From positions 6,143,858-6,207,857 of the forward strand of contig NZ_GG657757.1 of the NCBI RefSeq assembly GCF_000158955.1: a stretch of 64,000 nucleotides of DNA. Direction: 5' to 3'. Each line of letters starts with the position of its first letter. The first letter of the stretch is position 1. The notes beneath the pieces are model-generated. The model was not told the origin of the DNA. It made no database searches and saw only the letters and a list, made by a program, of their open reading frames with translations. Below, piece after piece: positions 31,847 through 41,105 of the stretch. Both the position numbers and the translations under genes were made by a program. The DNA comes from Streptomyces viridochromogenes DSM 40736. Lineage in GTDB: Bacteria > Actinomycetota > Actinomycetes > Streptomycetales > Streptomycetaceae.

Positions 31847-32629
31847 TCAGTCCCGCGAGAAGAACTCCAGCAGCACCGGCGCCAGCACGTTCGGCTCCAC
31901 CATGTGGGTCTGGCCCTGGAGGGCGCGGTACGCCCCCTCGGGGACGGATTCCGCGATCGCCCGGGCCGCCTCGCGGAGCCACGCCGGGCTCGCGTCGCCC
32001 GCGACCGCGAGGACGGGCACGCCGACGGAGGCCAGCCGGGAGCGCGGGACCCGGCCGTCGCGCATCACGGCGTCGTCGTAGGCGAGGCTCGGGGCGATGG
32101 CTTCCATGCCGGCCCACATGGGGGACTGGCGGGCGCCCTGGATGACCCCCTCGGCCAGACCGGTCAGCCGCAGGAACAGCTCCACCGCGTCCCCGCGCCG
32201 CCCCTCACCGAGTGCCTCCTTCAGCCGCCCGGTGTACTCAGCGCGCTCCTCGGCCCCTTCCTCGGTCATCGCGAACGGCGTCTCGTACACCGCCACGCGC
32301 CGCACCGGCAGTCCGCTCGCCGCCGCCTCCAGCGCCAGCGCCCCGCCCGACGAGATGCCGTACAGGCACGCCTCGCCGCCCACCGCCTCGACCACCGCCG
32401 CCAGGTCCTCGACCTCGCGCTCCACGGCGTACGGCGCGGTGTCGCCGCTGGCCCCACGACCCCGGCGGTCGTACACGACGGCCTGAAAACGCTCCGAAAG
32501 CGACACGGCCAGCGGCGCCAGGGTGCCGCCCGTCGACATCGCGCCGCTCACCAGGACGACGGCGGGACCCTGGCCGGTGCTCTCGAAGGCGATGCGGGTG
32601 CCGTCACGCGAAAGGATCTTCTTGTCCAT
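31847..32629 (-). CDS. Alpha/beta hydrolase
   Basis: 260 residues, canonical alpha/beta-hydrolase fold: oxyanion strand VVLVSGAMSTGGTLAPL, VVYDRRGRGASGD, nucleophile LYGISSGGALAL, acid strand VLAVAGDASPAWL, and catalytic His in LQGQTHMVEPN. No signal peptide. It resembles the haloperoxidase/ester hydrolase class without indicating a substrate. The start ATG 32629 lacks a clear ribosome site, so it may be leaderless. Confidence 0.85.
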   Translation of the reverse strand: MDKKILSRDGTRIAFESTGQGPAVVLVSGAMSTGGTLAPLAVSLSERFQAVVYDRRGRGASGDTAPYAVEREVEDLAAVVEAVGGEACLYGISSGGALALEAAASGLPVRRVAVYETPFAMTEEGAEERAEYTGRLKEALGEGRRGDAVELFLRLTGLAEGVIQGARQSPMWAGMEAIAPSLAYDDAVMRDGRVPRSRLASVGVPVLAVAGDASPAWLREAARAIAESVPEGAYRALQGQTHMVEPNVLAPVLLEFFSRD

Positions 32630-32690
32630 GTCTGTGCAGACTGCCGCACGGCACGGTCTTCATCGGTGAGGCGGGCGGCGCGTCCGCCGA

Positions 32691-33014
32691 TCAGAACACT
32701 TCCACCTCGTAGAAGCACAGGTGGTCCTTGATCTCCGCGACGTCCGGCTTGGGCTCCGGATACGCCCAGACGAGGTCCGCGGCGCCCGGCAGCGACCAGT
32801 AGGACGCGTCGCCCTTGAACGGGCAGCGCGTGTGCGTGCCGGACGGCGTCAGCAGGTCCAGACGTACGTCCTCGGCCGGGAAGTAGTACCGCTCGGGACA
32901 GCCCGTCTCGCGCAGGACCAGCGACCGGTCGCTCTCCGCCAGTACCTGCCCGTCGTGCACCACGCGCACGTGCCGCCCGCTCGGCTCGATGGTGATGCGA
33001 TGCCCGGTGGTCAC
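32691..33014 (-). CDS. DUF427 domain protein
   Basis: 107 residues, the size of a single DUF427 (PF04248-type) barrel: HVRVVHDGQVLAESDRSLVLRE, YYFPAEDVRLDLL, HTRCPFKGDASYWSL, DLVWAYPEPKPDVAEIKDHLCFYEVEVF. The motif CPFKG...YW is diagnostic. Function unknown. GTG 33014 is used because GAGGAGG sits 6 bases upstream; longer frames extend into the divergent methyltransferase gene. Confidence 0.85.
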   Translation of the reverse strand: MTTGHRITIEPSGRHVRVVHDGQVLAESDRSLVLRETGCPERYYFPAEDVRLDLLTPSGTHTRCPFKGDASYWSLPGAADLVWAYPEPKPDVAEIKDHLCFYEVEVF

Positions 33015-33095
33015 GATGGCCCTCCTCGGGGTAGCCGACTTCTCCGGTACAGCGCACGCTGAAGCGGAGTTCTTCCCACCGCCGCAGGAGGTCCC

Positions 33096-33899
33096 ATGCG
33101 AGCCACGGAACCGGCCAGGAACCGCAGCACCCTGACCCACCAGGTCCGGTACGCCCTGCGCCACCCGGAGCGCGTGCCCGCGCATGCCCGGCGCGCGGTG
33201 CGGGACGCCTGGCTGCGGCTGCGGTACCGCGACCACATCGCCTACTACCGTGCCGTGATGGCCTCCGACGCGGCGCGCAGCGCGGAGGCGGCGGTCGGAC
33301 ACAGCCCGTCGCGCGAGGCGTGGGCGCGGATCGGGCGCATGCAGTTCGACTACCTGGTGGGACACGGCCTGAAGCCGCACCACCGGATGCTGGAGATCGG
33401 CTGCGGCAACCTGCGCGCCGGGCGGCTGTTCATCGACCACCTCGACGCCGGCCACTACTACGGCATCGACATATCACCGCACATCCTCCTCGCCGCCCAG
33501 GACACCCTCGTGGCCGAGAACCTCCAGCCCAAACTGCCCTACCTGGCGCTAGCCGACGACCTCACCTTCGCCTTCCTGCCCGACGCGCACTTCGACGTGG
33601 TGCACGCGCACAGTGTCTTCTCGCACTCCCCGCCGCACGTCATCGAGGAGTGTTTCGCCCACGTCGGGCGGATCCTCGCGCCCGGCGGGTTCTTCGACTT
33701 CACCTACGACCGCACCGAGGGCGCGGAGCACCAGGTGCTGCGCGAGGACTTCTACTACCGGACGGCGACGCTGATCGAACTCGCCGCGAAACACGGCCTG
33801 ACCGCGCGGTTCATGGAGGACTGGGAACGGCTCCCGCACAAGCAGTCGAAAATACGGGTCGCCGCCACCGCCGACCGGACCCGTACGGTGGGCCCATGA
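33096..33899 (+). CDS. SAM-dependent class I methyltransferase
   Basis: 267 residues. SAM motif I is MLEIGCGNLRAGRLFIDHL (about residues 98-116), followed by GIDISPHIL, DAHFDVVHAHSVFSHSPPHVIEECFAHVGRILAPGGFFDFTY. The basic N-terminal 60 residues are variable. Substrate unknown. AGGAGG precedes ATG 33096. Its stop overlaps the start of the next gene (ATGA). Confidence 0.85.
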   Translation: MRATEPARNRSTLTHQVRYALRHPERVPAHARRAVRDAWLRLRYRDHIAYYRAVMASDAARSAEAAVGHSPSREAWARIGRMQFDYLVGHGLKPHHRMLEIGCGNLRAGRLFIDHLDAGHYYGIDISPHILLAAQDTLVAENLQPKLPYLALADDLTFAFLPDAHFDVVHAHSVFSHSPPHVIEECFAHVGRILAPGGFFDFTYDRTEGAEHQVLREDFYYRTATLIELAAKHGLTARFMEDWERLPHKQSKIRVAATADRTRTVGP

Positions 33900-34435
33900 A
33901 CATCTGTGTCTTCCTCTCGGCCGCCGACCTCGACGAGCGCTACACCCGTCCCGCGCGGGAGTTCGCCAAGCTGCTGGGCAAGGGCGGTCACACGCTCGTG
34001 TGGGGCGGCTCCGACGTCGGCCTCATGAAGGTCGTCGCCGACGGGGTGCAGGAGGCGGGCGGCCGGCTCGCCGGCGTCTCCGTGCAGTTCCTCGCCGCCA
34101 AGGCCCGGCCGGGCGTCGACGAGATGGTCGTCGCGAAGGACCTCGCCGAGCGCAAGAGGCTGCTCCTGGAGAAGGCCGACGGCGTGGTGATCATGGTGGG
34201 CGGCACCGGCACCCTCGACGAGGCGACCGAGATCCTGGAACTGAAGAAGCACGGCCACACGGACAAGCCGGTGGTGCTGCTCAACACCGCCGGGTTCTAC
34301 GACGGCCTGAAGCAGCAGTTCCGCCGCATGGAGGACGAGGGCTTCCTGCCCCGCCCGCTCACCGACCTGGTGTTCTTCGCGGAGGAGCCGGTGGGGGCCC
34401 TGGCGTACCTGGAGGAGAGCCGGGGCATCGAGTGA
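33896..34435 (+). CDS. LOG-family (TIGR00730) Rossmann protein
   Basis: 179 residues with the LOG/lysine-decarboxylase-like fold: NICVFLSAADLDERYTRPA, LVWGGSDVGLMKVVADGVQEAGGRLAGVSV, and MVGGTGTLDEATEILELKKHGHTDKPVVLLNTAGFYDGL, i.e. the GG-x-GT-x-x-E motif with Val where P is common (VGGTGTLDE). Relatives are cytokinin-riboside 5'-monophosphate phosphoribohydrolases, so it may act on a nucleotide. Translationally coupled to the methyltransferase. Confidence 0.87.
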   Translation: MNICVFLSAADLDERYTRPAREFAKLLGKGGHTLVWGGSDVGLMKVVADGVQEAGGRLAGVSVQFLAAKARPGVDEMVVAKDLAERKRLLLEKADGVVIMVGGTGTLDEATEILELKKHGHTDKPVVLLNTAGFYDGLKQQFRRMEDEGFLPRPLTDLVFFAEEPVGALAYLEESRGIE

Positions 34436-34453
34436 CCCTGCTCTGATGCGAGC

Positions 34454-35152
34454 ATGGCGGGCATGGCTACTCATGTGATCACCGGGGCGGGCTCCGGCAT
34501 CGGCGCGGCGGTGGCCCGCCGTCTGCACGCGCGCGGGGACGACCTCGTGCTGCACGCGCGCGACGCGGGCCGTGCGAAGGAGCTGGCGGCGGAGTTCCCC
34601 GGGGCGAAGACCCTGGTCGGTGACCTCGCCGACCCGGACAAGCTCTCCTGGGCCTTCTCCCACCAGTCGCTGCCGGACCGTGTGGACTCGCTGCTGCACA
34701 TCGCCGGGGTCGTCGACCTCGGCCCGGTCGGCGAACTCACCCCGAGGACCTGGCGCCACCAGCTCAACGTCAACCTCGTCGCCCCCGCCGAGCTGACCCG
34801 GCACTTCCTGCCCCAGCTGCGCGCCGCCCGGGGACACGTGGTCTTCGTGAACTCGGGCGCCGGCCTCAACGCCCACGCCGGCTGGTCCGCGTACGCCGCC
34901 TCCAAGCACGGCCTGAAGGCCCTGGCCGACTCCCTGCGCCACGAGGAGCACGCGAACGGCGTCCGCGTCACCTCGGTCTACCCCGGCCGTACGGCGAGCC
35001 CGATGCAGGTCAAGGTCCACCAGCAGGAGGGCAAGGAGTACGACGCCTCGAAGTGGATCGACCCGGAGTCGGTGGCCACGACGATCCTGACGGCCCTGGA
35101 CCTGCCGAGGGACGCGGAGGTCAACGACCTGACGATACGACCGGGGAACTGA
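34454..35152 (+). CDS. Short-chain dehydrogenase/reductase
   Basis: 232 residues (or 229 from ATG 34463). Cofactor site TGAGSGIGAAVARRL, then NAG-equivalent LLHIAGVV, catalytic Ser in FVNSGAGLNAHAG and the YAASK pair in WSAYAASKHGLKAL; C-terminus NDLTIRPGN. The Asp/Arg pattern after strand 2 (LHARDAGR) fits NADP(H). Substrate unknown. 18 bp after the LOG gene. Confidence 0.87.
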   Translation: MAGMATHVITGAGSGIGAAVARRLHARGDDLVLHARDAGRAKELAAEFPGAKTLVGDLADPDKLSWAFSHQSLPDRVDSLLHIAGVVDLGPVGELTPRTWRHQLNVNLVAPAELTRHFLPQLRAARGHVVFVNSGAGLNAHAGWSAYAASKHGLKALADSLRHEEHANGVRVTSVYPGRTASPMQVKVHQQEGKEYDASKWIDPESVATTILTALDLPRDAEVNDLTIRPGN

Positions 35153-35183
35153 CCCCGGCCGCGTCGCTGCGTAGGCTTCTCCG

Positions 35184-36191
35184 GTGAGTGAAAACAGCCA
35201 GTTCAGGTTCGGTGCCGCCACCGGCGTGGGATCCATGCCGGGCGGCGACGCCCGAGAAGCCGCCAAGACCGTCACCGGCACCTTCGAGGACTTCCCGTTC
35301 CTGCCCGAACTGCCGGCCCGGGGCCCCGGCGCGGACATGATCGGGCGGACCGCCGGGATGCTCGTCGAGCTGTACGCGCGTGTGGAGCCCAGTGGATGGC
35401 GGCTCGGCGACCGGCCGGGGCGGGACACCAAGCGGGCCCGCTCCTGGCTCGGCGAGGATCTCGACGCACTGGAGGAGTTCACGCAGGAGTACGAGGGGCC
35501 GCTGAAGGTCCAGGCGGTCGGGCCGTGGACCCTCGCGGCCAACCTGGAGCTGCGGAACGGCGAGGTGGCCCTCTCCGACGCCGGTGCCTGCCGCGACCTC
35601 GCCGCCTCCCTCGCCGAGGGCCTGCGTCTGCACCTCGCCGAGGTGCGGCGGCGGATCCCCGGGGCGCACCTCGTCCTCCAGCTCGACGAGCCGTCCCTCA
35701 CCGCCGTCCTGCGCGGCCAGGTGAGGACCGCCAGCGGCTACCGCACCCACCGGGCCGTCGACCGGCAGGTCGTCGAGGCCACGCTCCGCGAGCTCGTCGG
35801 GGTGCACTCCGACGGTCCGGTCGTCGTCCACTCCTGCGCACCGGACGTGCCCTTCGCCCTGCTGCGCCGGGCGGGCGCGGCGGCCGTCTCCTTCGACTTC
35901 TCCCTGCTCACCGAGCGTGACGACGAGACGATCGGGGAGGCGGTGGAGGGCGGCACCCGGCTCTTCGCCGGTGTCGTCCCGGGCACCGAGGGCCCATTGT
36001 CAGACCCTGCCGGTAGCGTCATGGGTGTCAGGACGCTGTGGCGCAGGCTGGGACTGTCACCGGGGCTTCTCGCGGAGGCGGTCACGCTCACCCCGGCGTG
36101 CGGACTCGCGGGGGTCTCCCCGGGGTACGCGCGCTCGGCCCTCGCCCACTGCGTCCGGGCGGCGAGATCCCTCGCGGACAACCCAGAGTAA
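35184..36191 (+). CDS. Cobalamin-independent methionine synthase-like (UROD/MetE fold)
   Basis: 335 residues matching the MetE C-terminal barrel only (COG0620), less than half the length of MetE. GVGSMPGGDAREAAKT at the start, QLDEPSLTAVLRG in the middle, and zinc-type ligands in VVVHSCAPDVPF (H-x-C) and the CGLAGVSPGYARSAL end. It cannot be full MetE; Streptomyces carries such short forms, possibly using methylated corrinoid or methyl-THF acceptors other than homocysteine. GTG start; 15 bp before ligA. Confidence 0.85.
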   Translation: MSENSQFRFGAATGVGSMPGGDAREAAKTVTGTFEDFPFLPELPARGPGADMIGRTAGMLVELYARVEPSGWRLGDRPGRDTKRARSWLGEDLDALEEFTQEYEGPLKVQAVGPWTLAANLELRNGEVALSDAGACRDLAASLAEGLRLHLAEVRRRIPGAHLVLQLDEPSLTAVLRGQVRTASGYRTHRAVDRQVVEATLRELVGVHSDGPVVVHSCAPDVPFALLRRAGAAAVSFDFSLLTERDDETIGEAVEGGTRLFAGVVPGTEGPLSDPAGSVMGVRTLWRRLGLSPGLLAEAVTLTPACGLAGVSPGYARSALAHCVRAARSLADNPE

Positions 36192-36206
36192 CGGGAGGAC
36201 GACACG

Positions 36207-38402
36207 GTGGCCGGCGACAAGCAAGCGGAGACGACGACGGTGCCCGCCGAGGCACGGGAGAAGCACGCGCGCCTCGCGGAGCAGATCGAGGAGCACCGCT
36301 TCCGCTACTACGTGAAGGACGCTCCCGTCGTCAGCGACGCGGAGTTCGACCAACTGCTGCGTTCCCTGGAGGCGCTGGAGGACGAGTACCCGGAGCTGCG
36401 CACCCCGGACTCGCCGACCCAGAAGGTCGCGGGCGCGTACGCCACGGAGTTCACGGCGGTCGAGCACCGCGAGCGCATGCTCTCCCTCGACAACACCTTC
36501 AACGAGGAGGAGCTCGCCGCCTGGGCGGAGCGGATCGCGCGGGAACTGGGCGAGCAGGACTACCACTTCCTGTGCGAGCTGAAGGTCGACGGCCTCGCCG
36601 TGAACCTCACCTACGAGCACGGCCGCCTCACCCGGGCGGCGACCCGTGGCGACGGCCGTACCGGCGAGGACATCACGCCCAACGTCCGGACGATCGCCGA
36701 GATCCCGGAGCGCCTCAAGGGCGACCGCGTGCCCGACCTGGTGGAGATCCGCGGCGAGGTCTACTTCCCGATGGAGAAGTTCCAGGAGCTCAACGCCCGG
36801 CTGGTCGAGGCCGGTGACAAGCCCTTCGCCAACCCGCGCAACGCCGCGGCCGGTTCACTGCGCCAGAAGGACCCGCGCGTCACCGCCACCCGCCCCCTGC
36901 ACATGGTGGTCCACGGCATCGGTGCCCTGGAGGGCTTCACCGGCCTGACCCGCCTCTCCCAGGCGTACGACCTGCTGGGGACCTGGGGCCTGCCCACCTC
37001 CCGGCACAACAGGGTGGTCGACGGTCTCGAGGGCATGCTGGAGTTCATCGCCCACTACGGCGAGAACCGCCACTCGGTGGAGCACGAGATCGACGGCGTG
37101 GTCGTCAAGCTCGACGAGATCCCGCTCCAGGGCCGCCTCGGCTCGACCTCGCGCGCCCCGCGCTGGGCGATCGCGTACAAGTACGCGCCGGAGGAGGTCA
37201 ACACCAAGCTCGTCAACATCCGTGTGGGCGTGGGCCGCACGGGCCGGGTCACGCCGTACGCCCAGGTCGAGCCGGTCACGGTCGCGGGCTCCGAGGTCGA
37301 GTTCGCCACGCTGCACAACCAGGACGTCGTCAAGGCCAAGGGCGTCCTCATCGGTGACACGGTGGTGCTGCGCAAGGCCGGTGACGTCATCCCGGAGATC
37401 CTCGGCCCGGTCGCCGACCTGCGCGACGGCAGCGAGCGCGAGTTCGTGATGCCGGCCGAGTGCCCCGAGTGCGGTACGGCGCTCAGGCCGATGAAGGAGG
37501 GCGACGTCGACCTGCGCTGCCCGAACGCCCGCACCTGCCCGGCCCAGTTGCGCGAGCGCCTGTTCTACCTCGCGGGCCGCAAGGCGCTGGACATCGAGCA
37601 CTTCGGCTACGTCGCCGCGGCCGCCCTCACCGCCCCGCTGGAGCCGAAGGACCCGCCGCTGGTCGACGAGGGCGACCTGTTCGACCTCACCATCGACCAG
37701 CTGCTGCCCATCAAGGCGTACGTCCTCGACCCGGACAGCGGTCTGCCCAAGCGCGACCCCAAGACCGGCGAGGAGAAGGTCGCGACGATCTTCGCGAACC
37801 AGGAGGGCAACCCCCGCAAGAACGCGCTCGCCATGCTGGAGAACATCGCGGCGGCGAAGGAGCGCCCGCTGGCCCGGATCATCACCAGCCTGTCGATCCG
37901 TCATGTGGGACCGGTCGCGGCCGAGGCGCTGGCCCGCGAGTTCCGCTCGATCGAGCGCATCGACCAGGCCACGGAGGAGGAGCTGGCGGTCACCGAAGGC
38001 GTCGGCCCGACCATCGCCGCCTCCCTCAAGCAGTGGTTCGCCGAGGACTGGCACCGCGAAATCATCCGTAAGTGGAAGGCCGCCGGCGTCCGCATGGAGG
38101 CGGAGAGCACCGGCGAGGACGAAGGTCCGCGCCCGCTCGAAGGTCTCACCGTGGTCGTCACCGGCACCCTCGAACACTTCACCCGGGACGGCGCCAAGGA
38201 GGCGCTGCAGAGCCGCGGTGCGAAGGTGACCGGTTCGGTTTCGAAGAAGACCTCGTTCGTCGTCGTGGGTGACAGCCCCGGATCGAAATATGACAAGGCG
38301 ATGCAGCTGAAGGTCCCCGTCCTGAACGAGGACGGTTTCGGGGTCCTGCTGGAGCAGGGACCGGACGCGGCGGCAGAAGTCGCGCTTTCGGCCGAGGAGT
38401 AG
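36207..38402 (+). CDS. ligA: NAD+-dependent DNA ligase
   Basis: 731 residues, full length. Domains in order: Ia (YYVKDAPVVSDAEFDQLL), adenylation with the nucleotide-binding Lys in CELKVDGLAVNL (about residue 127), OB fold, four-Cys zinc finger (CPECGTALRP, CPNARTCPAQ), HhH repeats (SIRHVGPVAAEALAREF, TEGVGPTIAASL), and the BRCT domain (LEGLTVVVTGTLEHFTRDGAKEALQSRGAKVTGSVSKKTSFVVVG). About 35 residues around 495-530 (DPKTGEEKVATIF) are a Streptomyces-type insertion. It seals nicks in replication and repair. Confidence 0.98.
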   Translation: MAGDKQAETTTVPAEAREKHARLAEQIEEHRFRYYVKDAPVVSDAEFDQLLRSLEALEDEYPELRTPDSPTQKVAGAYATEFTAVEHRERMLSLDNTFNEEELAAWAERIARELGEQDYHFLCELKVDGLAVNLTYEHGRLTRAATRGDGRTGEDITPNVRTIAEIPERLKGDRVPDLVEIRGEVYFPMEKFQELNARLVEAGDKPFANPRNAAAGSLRQKDPRVTATRPLHMVVHGIGALEGFTGLTRLSQAYDLLGTWGLPTSRHNRVVDGLEGMLEFIAHYGENRHSVEHEIDGVVVKLDEIPLQGRLGSTSRAPRWAIAYKYAPEEVNTKLVNIRVGVGRTGRVTPYAQVEPVTVAGSEVEFATLHNQDVVKAKGVLIGDTVVLRKAGDVIPEILGPVADLRDGSEREFVMPAECPECGTALRPMKEGDVDLRCPNARTCPAQLRERLFYLAGRKALDIEHFGYVAAAALTAPLEPKDPPLVDEGDLFDLTIDQLLPIKAYVLDPDSGLPKRDPKTGEEKVATIFANQEGNPRKNALAMLENIAAAKERPLARIITSLSIRHVGPVAAEALAREFRSIERIDQATEEELAVTEGVGPTIAASLKQWFAEDWHREIIRKWKAAGVRMEAESTGEDEGPRPLEGLTVVVTGTLEHFTRDGAKEALQSRGAKVTGSVSKKTSFVVVGDSPGSKYDKAMQLKVPVLNEDGFGVLLEQGPDAAAEVALSAEE

Positions 38403-38410
38403 CGGTTGAA

Positions 38411-38450
38411 GGCCACCCGTTCGGCGCATACCAGATGCATACGGGTGGCC
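38411..38450 (+). terminator. Terminator after ligA
   Basis: 10-bp arms GGCCACCCGT (38411-38420) and ACGGGTGGCC (38441-38450), 20-nt loop, 8 bp after the stop. Confidence 0.7.
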
Positions 38451-38661
38451 GGGGCGCATTCGGGCAACCGTCCGCGACCGCTGCCCGTGGAAGCCTTCTG
38501 CGGCCTACTGTTGAGATGTGCGCCTGCCGTGCCCAGCTGCGGTCGGGGCATCTTCGTGCTCGCGCGGGGCACGGGGAAGGGTTTTCCAACGCGGGCCGCC
38601 GAAGGGTTGTCGGGCACCGGGCCGCGTGGCGTGGGCACCGCCGGCTGTGAGAGGGACGGGA

Positions 38662-40965
38662 ATGGAACCGACCGAGAGCGCCGTGCCGGGCTCACGGCTG
38701 CGCCTGCGCCGCATGGCGGTCGTATGGCGTGCAGTCCGTGGGGCCGGACGGCCGGCGGGGCGTCCGGGCGTGGAGGTGCGCGCCGTCGGACAGTACACCG
38801 CGGACGCCCGCGGTGCCGGGGGGCGCGCCGCGGCTGACGGCCGCGGCACCACACAGCCGGTCACCGAACACGCCCCCGGGCTGACGGGCGCGGGTCCGGA
38901 CGCGGACCCCGAACGGCACCACTCCTGGCCCGCGCTGCCCGCGGCGGTCGTCGCAGCGGCCGGATTCGTCCTGGGCGCCGGCTTCTACCGCGCCTTCACC
39001 GGCGGCCACGCGCTCTTCCCGTCCGGCACGGCCGGCTGGGCGCTGGCCGTGCTGACCGGCATCATCGTCGGCCACCTGGTCATGCTGGGCCGATCCCGCT
39101 GGTGGGGCGGCACCGGCTCGGGCGCCGCCCTCACCCTCGCCGTGCTGCTGCTCTACGGCTGGCTGCCGGCCGGCATGGTCAGCCTCACGGTCGTCGTGCT
39201 GGTCGGCGTCGCCCGCCGCAACCGCTGGCGCCAGGGCATCCTCCACGGGGCGGTCGACCTCCTCGGCATCGGCGCCGGCGCCCTGGTGCTGGGCGCCTTC
39301 GGATCCGTCCCGTCCGTCGAGGCCCCCTCCCACCCGGACAGCTGGACGCTCTACACCGCACCCGAAGTGGCCCTGGTCGCCCTCGCCTACCTGGCCGTCA
39401 GCCGCGCCCTGCTCTGGTACCTGCACGCCCCGCGCCCCGGTCTGCCCACCGTCGCCCGCACCGCCCTGGTCAGACAGGGTCTGGTCGCGGTCGCGCTGCT
39501 GGGCATCGCGCCGCTGGTGTGTGTGGTGGCCGTGGCGAAGCCGATCCTGCTGCCGCTGTTCTCCATCCCGCTCATCGCGCTGGACTCCACGCTCTGGATC
39601 GCCCGGGCCCGTGCCGAGGAGCAGCTGCGCGACCCGCTGACGGGGCTGCCCAACCGCCAGTGGCTGCTGGAGCGCATCTGGACGGCGCTGGACGACGCCG
39701 AGCGCATCGACGCCCGCGCCGCCCTGATGCTGATCGACCTCGACCGTTTCCGGTCGGTCAACGACACCCTCGGCCATCTGGCCGGTGACCGGCTGCTGCT
39801 GCAGATCGCCGACCGGCTGCGGGTGGCGCTGCCGCGCGGGGCTGAGGCCGCCCGGCTCGGCGGGGACGAGTTCGCCGTCTTACTGCCCGTCGCCGACTCC
39901 ACGACGTCCGCGACCCAGGTCGCCCGCACCCTGGTCACCGCCCTCAGTTCCCCGCTCGACCTCGACGGCCTCACCCTCGTCCTGGAGGCCAGCGCCGGAG
40001 TCGCCGTCTTCCCCGACCACGCCCTGGACGCCGAAGGACTGCTGCGGCGGGCGGACGTGGCGATGTACCAGGCGAAGCGCGACCGTACGGGTGTCGAGGT
40101 CTACGAGTCCAAGCGCGACTCCAACACCCCGGACCGGCTCGGTCTGCTGGGAGACCTCCGCAGGGCGCTGGACGCCCACGAGGTGGAACTGCACTACCAG
40201 CCGAAGGTCCGCTTCGACGGGCAGGTCGCCGGTCTGGAAGCCCTGGTCCGCTGGGTGCACCCCGAGCGGGGCAAGGTGCCGCCGGACGAGTTCATAGCGA
40301 TCGCCGAGTCCTCGGGCCTGATGCCCCATCTCACCGAGTACGTCCTGGAGACCGCGCTCGGCCAGGTCGCACGCTGGCGGGCCCAGGGCCTGTTCGTCCC
40401 GGTCGCGGTCAACGTCTCCCCGCGCGACGTCCACACCCCCGGCTTCGCCGGCTCGGTCGCCGCCCGGCTGGCCCGGCACGGTGTGCCCGCGGGAGCGCTC
40501 CAACTGGAGATAACGGAACACGTCCTCCTGGAGGACCCGCAGCGCGCCGCCGACACCCTCAACGGGCTCACCGCGCACGGCGTGAAGATGTCCCTGGACG
40601 ACTTCGGCACGGGCTACTCGTCGCTCGTGCACCTGCGACGGCTCCCGGTCAGCGAACTGAAGATCGACCGCTCGTTCGTCGCCCGGCTCGCGGTCGACAC
40701 CGAGGATGCCGAGATCGTGCGCTGCACGGTCGACCTCGCGCACTCCCTCGGCCTGCTCGTCGTCGCTGAGGGCGTCGAGGACGACGAGACCTGGGAACGC
40801 CTGCGCGACCTCGGCTGCGACGCCGTCCAGGGCTGGCTGGTCGCCGCCGCGATGCCCCCGGACGAGACCACGGCCTGGCTCCGCGCCCGAGGCTCCCGCG
40901 GCTGGCAGCGCCCCCGCGCCGCACTGCCGGCGGCGACCGCGGAGGACTCGGGCCGCATCGGCTAG
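38662..40965 (+). CDS. rmdB: Membrane GGDEF-EAL protein, c-di-GMP phosphodiesterase (RmdB-like)
   Basis: 767 residues. A disordered, Gly/Arg-rich cytoplasmic start (about 1-90) is followed by seven or eight membrane helices (about 90-310), GGDEF (RLGGDEFAVLLP near residue 400, motif intact) and EAL. EAL residues all present: LEALVRW (Glu of EAL), NVSPRDVHTPGF, LEITEHVLLED, LDDFGTGYSSLVHLRRLPVSELKIDRSFV, VVAEGVEDDETW, and DAVQGWLVAAAMP. It should hydrolyse c-di-GMP; the GGDEF could synthesise or act as a GTP sensor. Its ligA-adjacent position matches S. coelicolor RmdB from memory. A TTA codon at 39880-39882 (Val-Leu in AVLLP) makes translation depend on the bldA tRNA. ATG 38662 has GAGAGGGA upstream. 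Confidence 0.9.
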   Translation: MEPTESAVPGSRLRLRRMAVVWRAVRGAGRPAGRPGVEVRAVGQYTADARGAGGRAAADGRGTTQPVTEHAPGLTGAGPDADPERHHSWPALPAAVVAAAGFVLGAGFYRAFTGGHALFPSGTAGWALAVLTGIIVGHLVMLGRSRWWGGTGSGAALTLAVLLLYGWLPAGMVSLTVVVLVGVARRNRWRQGILHGAVDLLGIGAGALVLGAFGSVPSVEAPSHPDSWTLYTAPEVALVALAYLAVSRALLWYLHAPRPGLPTVARTALVRQGLVAVALLGIAPLVCVVAVAKPILLPLFSIPLIALDSTLWIARARAEEQLRDPLTGLPNRQWLLERIWTALDDAERIDARAALMLIDLDRFRSVNDTLGHLAGDRLLLQIADRLRVALPRGAEAARLGGDEFAVLLPVADSTTSATQVARTLVTALSSPLDLDGLTLVLEASAGVAVFPDHALDAEGLLRRADVAMYQAKRDRTGVEVYESKRDSNTPDRLGLLGDLRRALDAHEVELHYQPKVRFDGQVAGLEALVRWVHPERGKVPPDEFIAIAESSGLMPHLTEYVLETALGQVARWRAQGLFVPVAVNVSPRDVHTPGFAGSVAARLARHGVPAGALQLEITEHVLLEDPQRAADTLNGLTAHGVKMSLDDFGTGYSSLVHLRRLPVSELKIDRSFVARLAVDTEDAEIVRCTVDLAHSLGLLVVAEGVEDDETWERLRDLGCDAVQGWLVAAAMPPDETTAWLRARGSRGWQRPRAALPAATAEDSGRIG

Positions 40966-41056
40966 GTTTCCCCCGTCCGGAGCGCCCCGGCCGTGCCGGG
41001 GCCGTGGCGCCACCCCCCTCCGGGAAACCGTTTCACGGGCACGGCCCGCGGCCCCA

Positions 41057-41062
41057 TAGGAT
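41057..41062 (+). promoter_or_regulatory. -10 box candidate of the gatCA operon
   Basis: TAGGAT, 43 bp before gatC ATG. A -35 word TTCACG lies about 19 bp upstream (41032-41037). The region is otherwise featureless. Confidence 0.45.
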
Positions 41063-41105
41063 TGGGCCCAAACCACACTCACTCACCACCCCAGAGGATC
41101 GCTGC

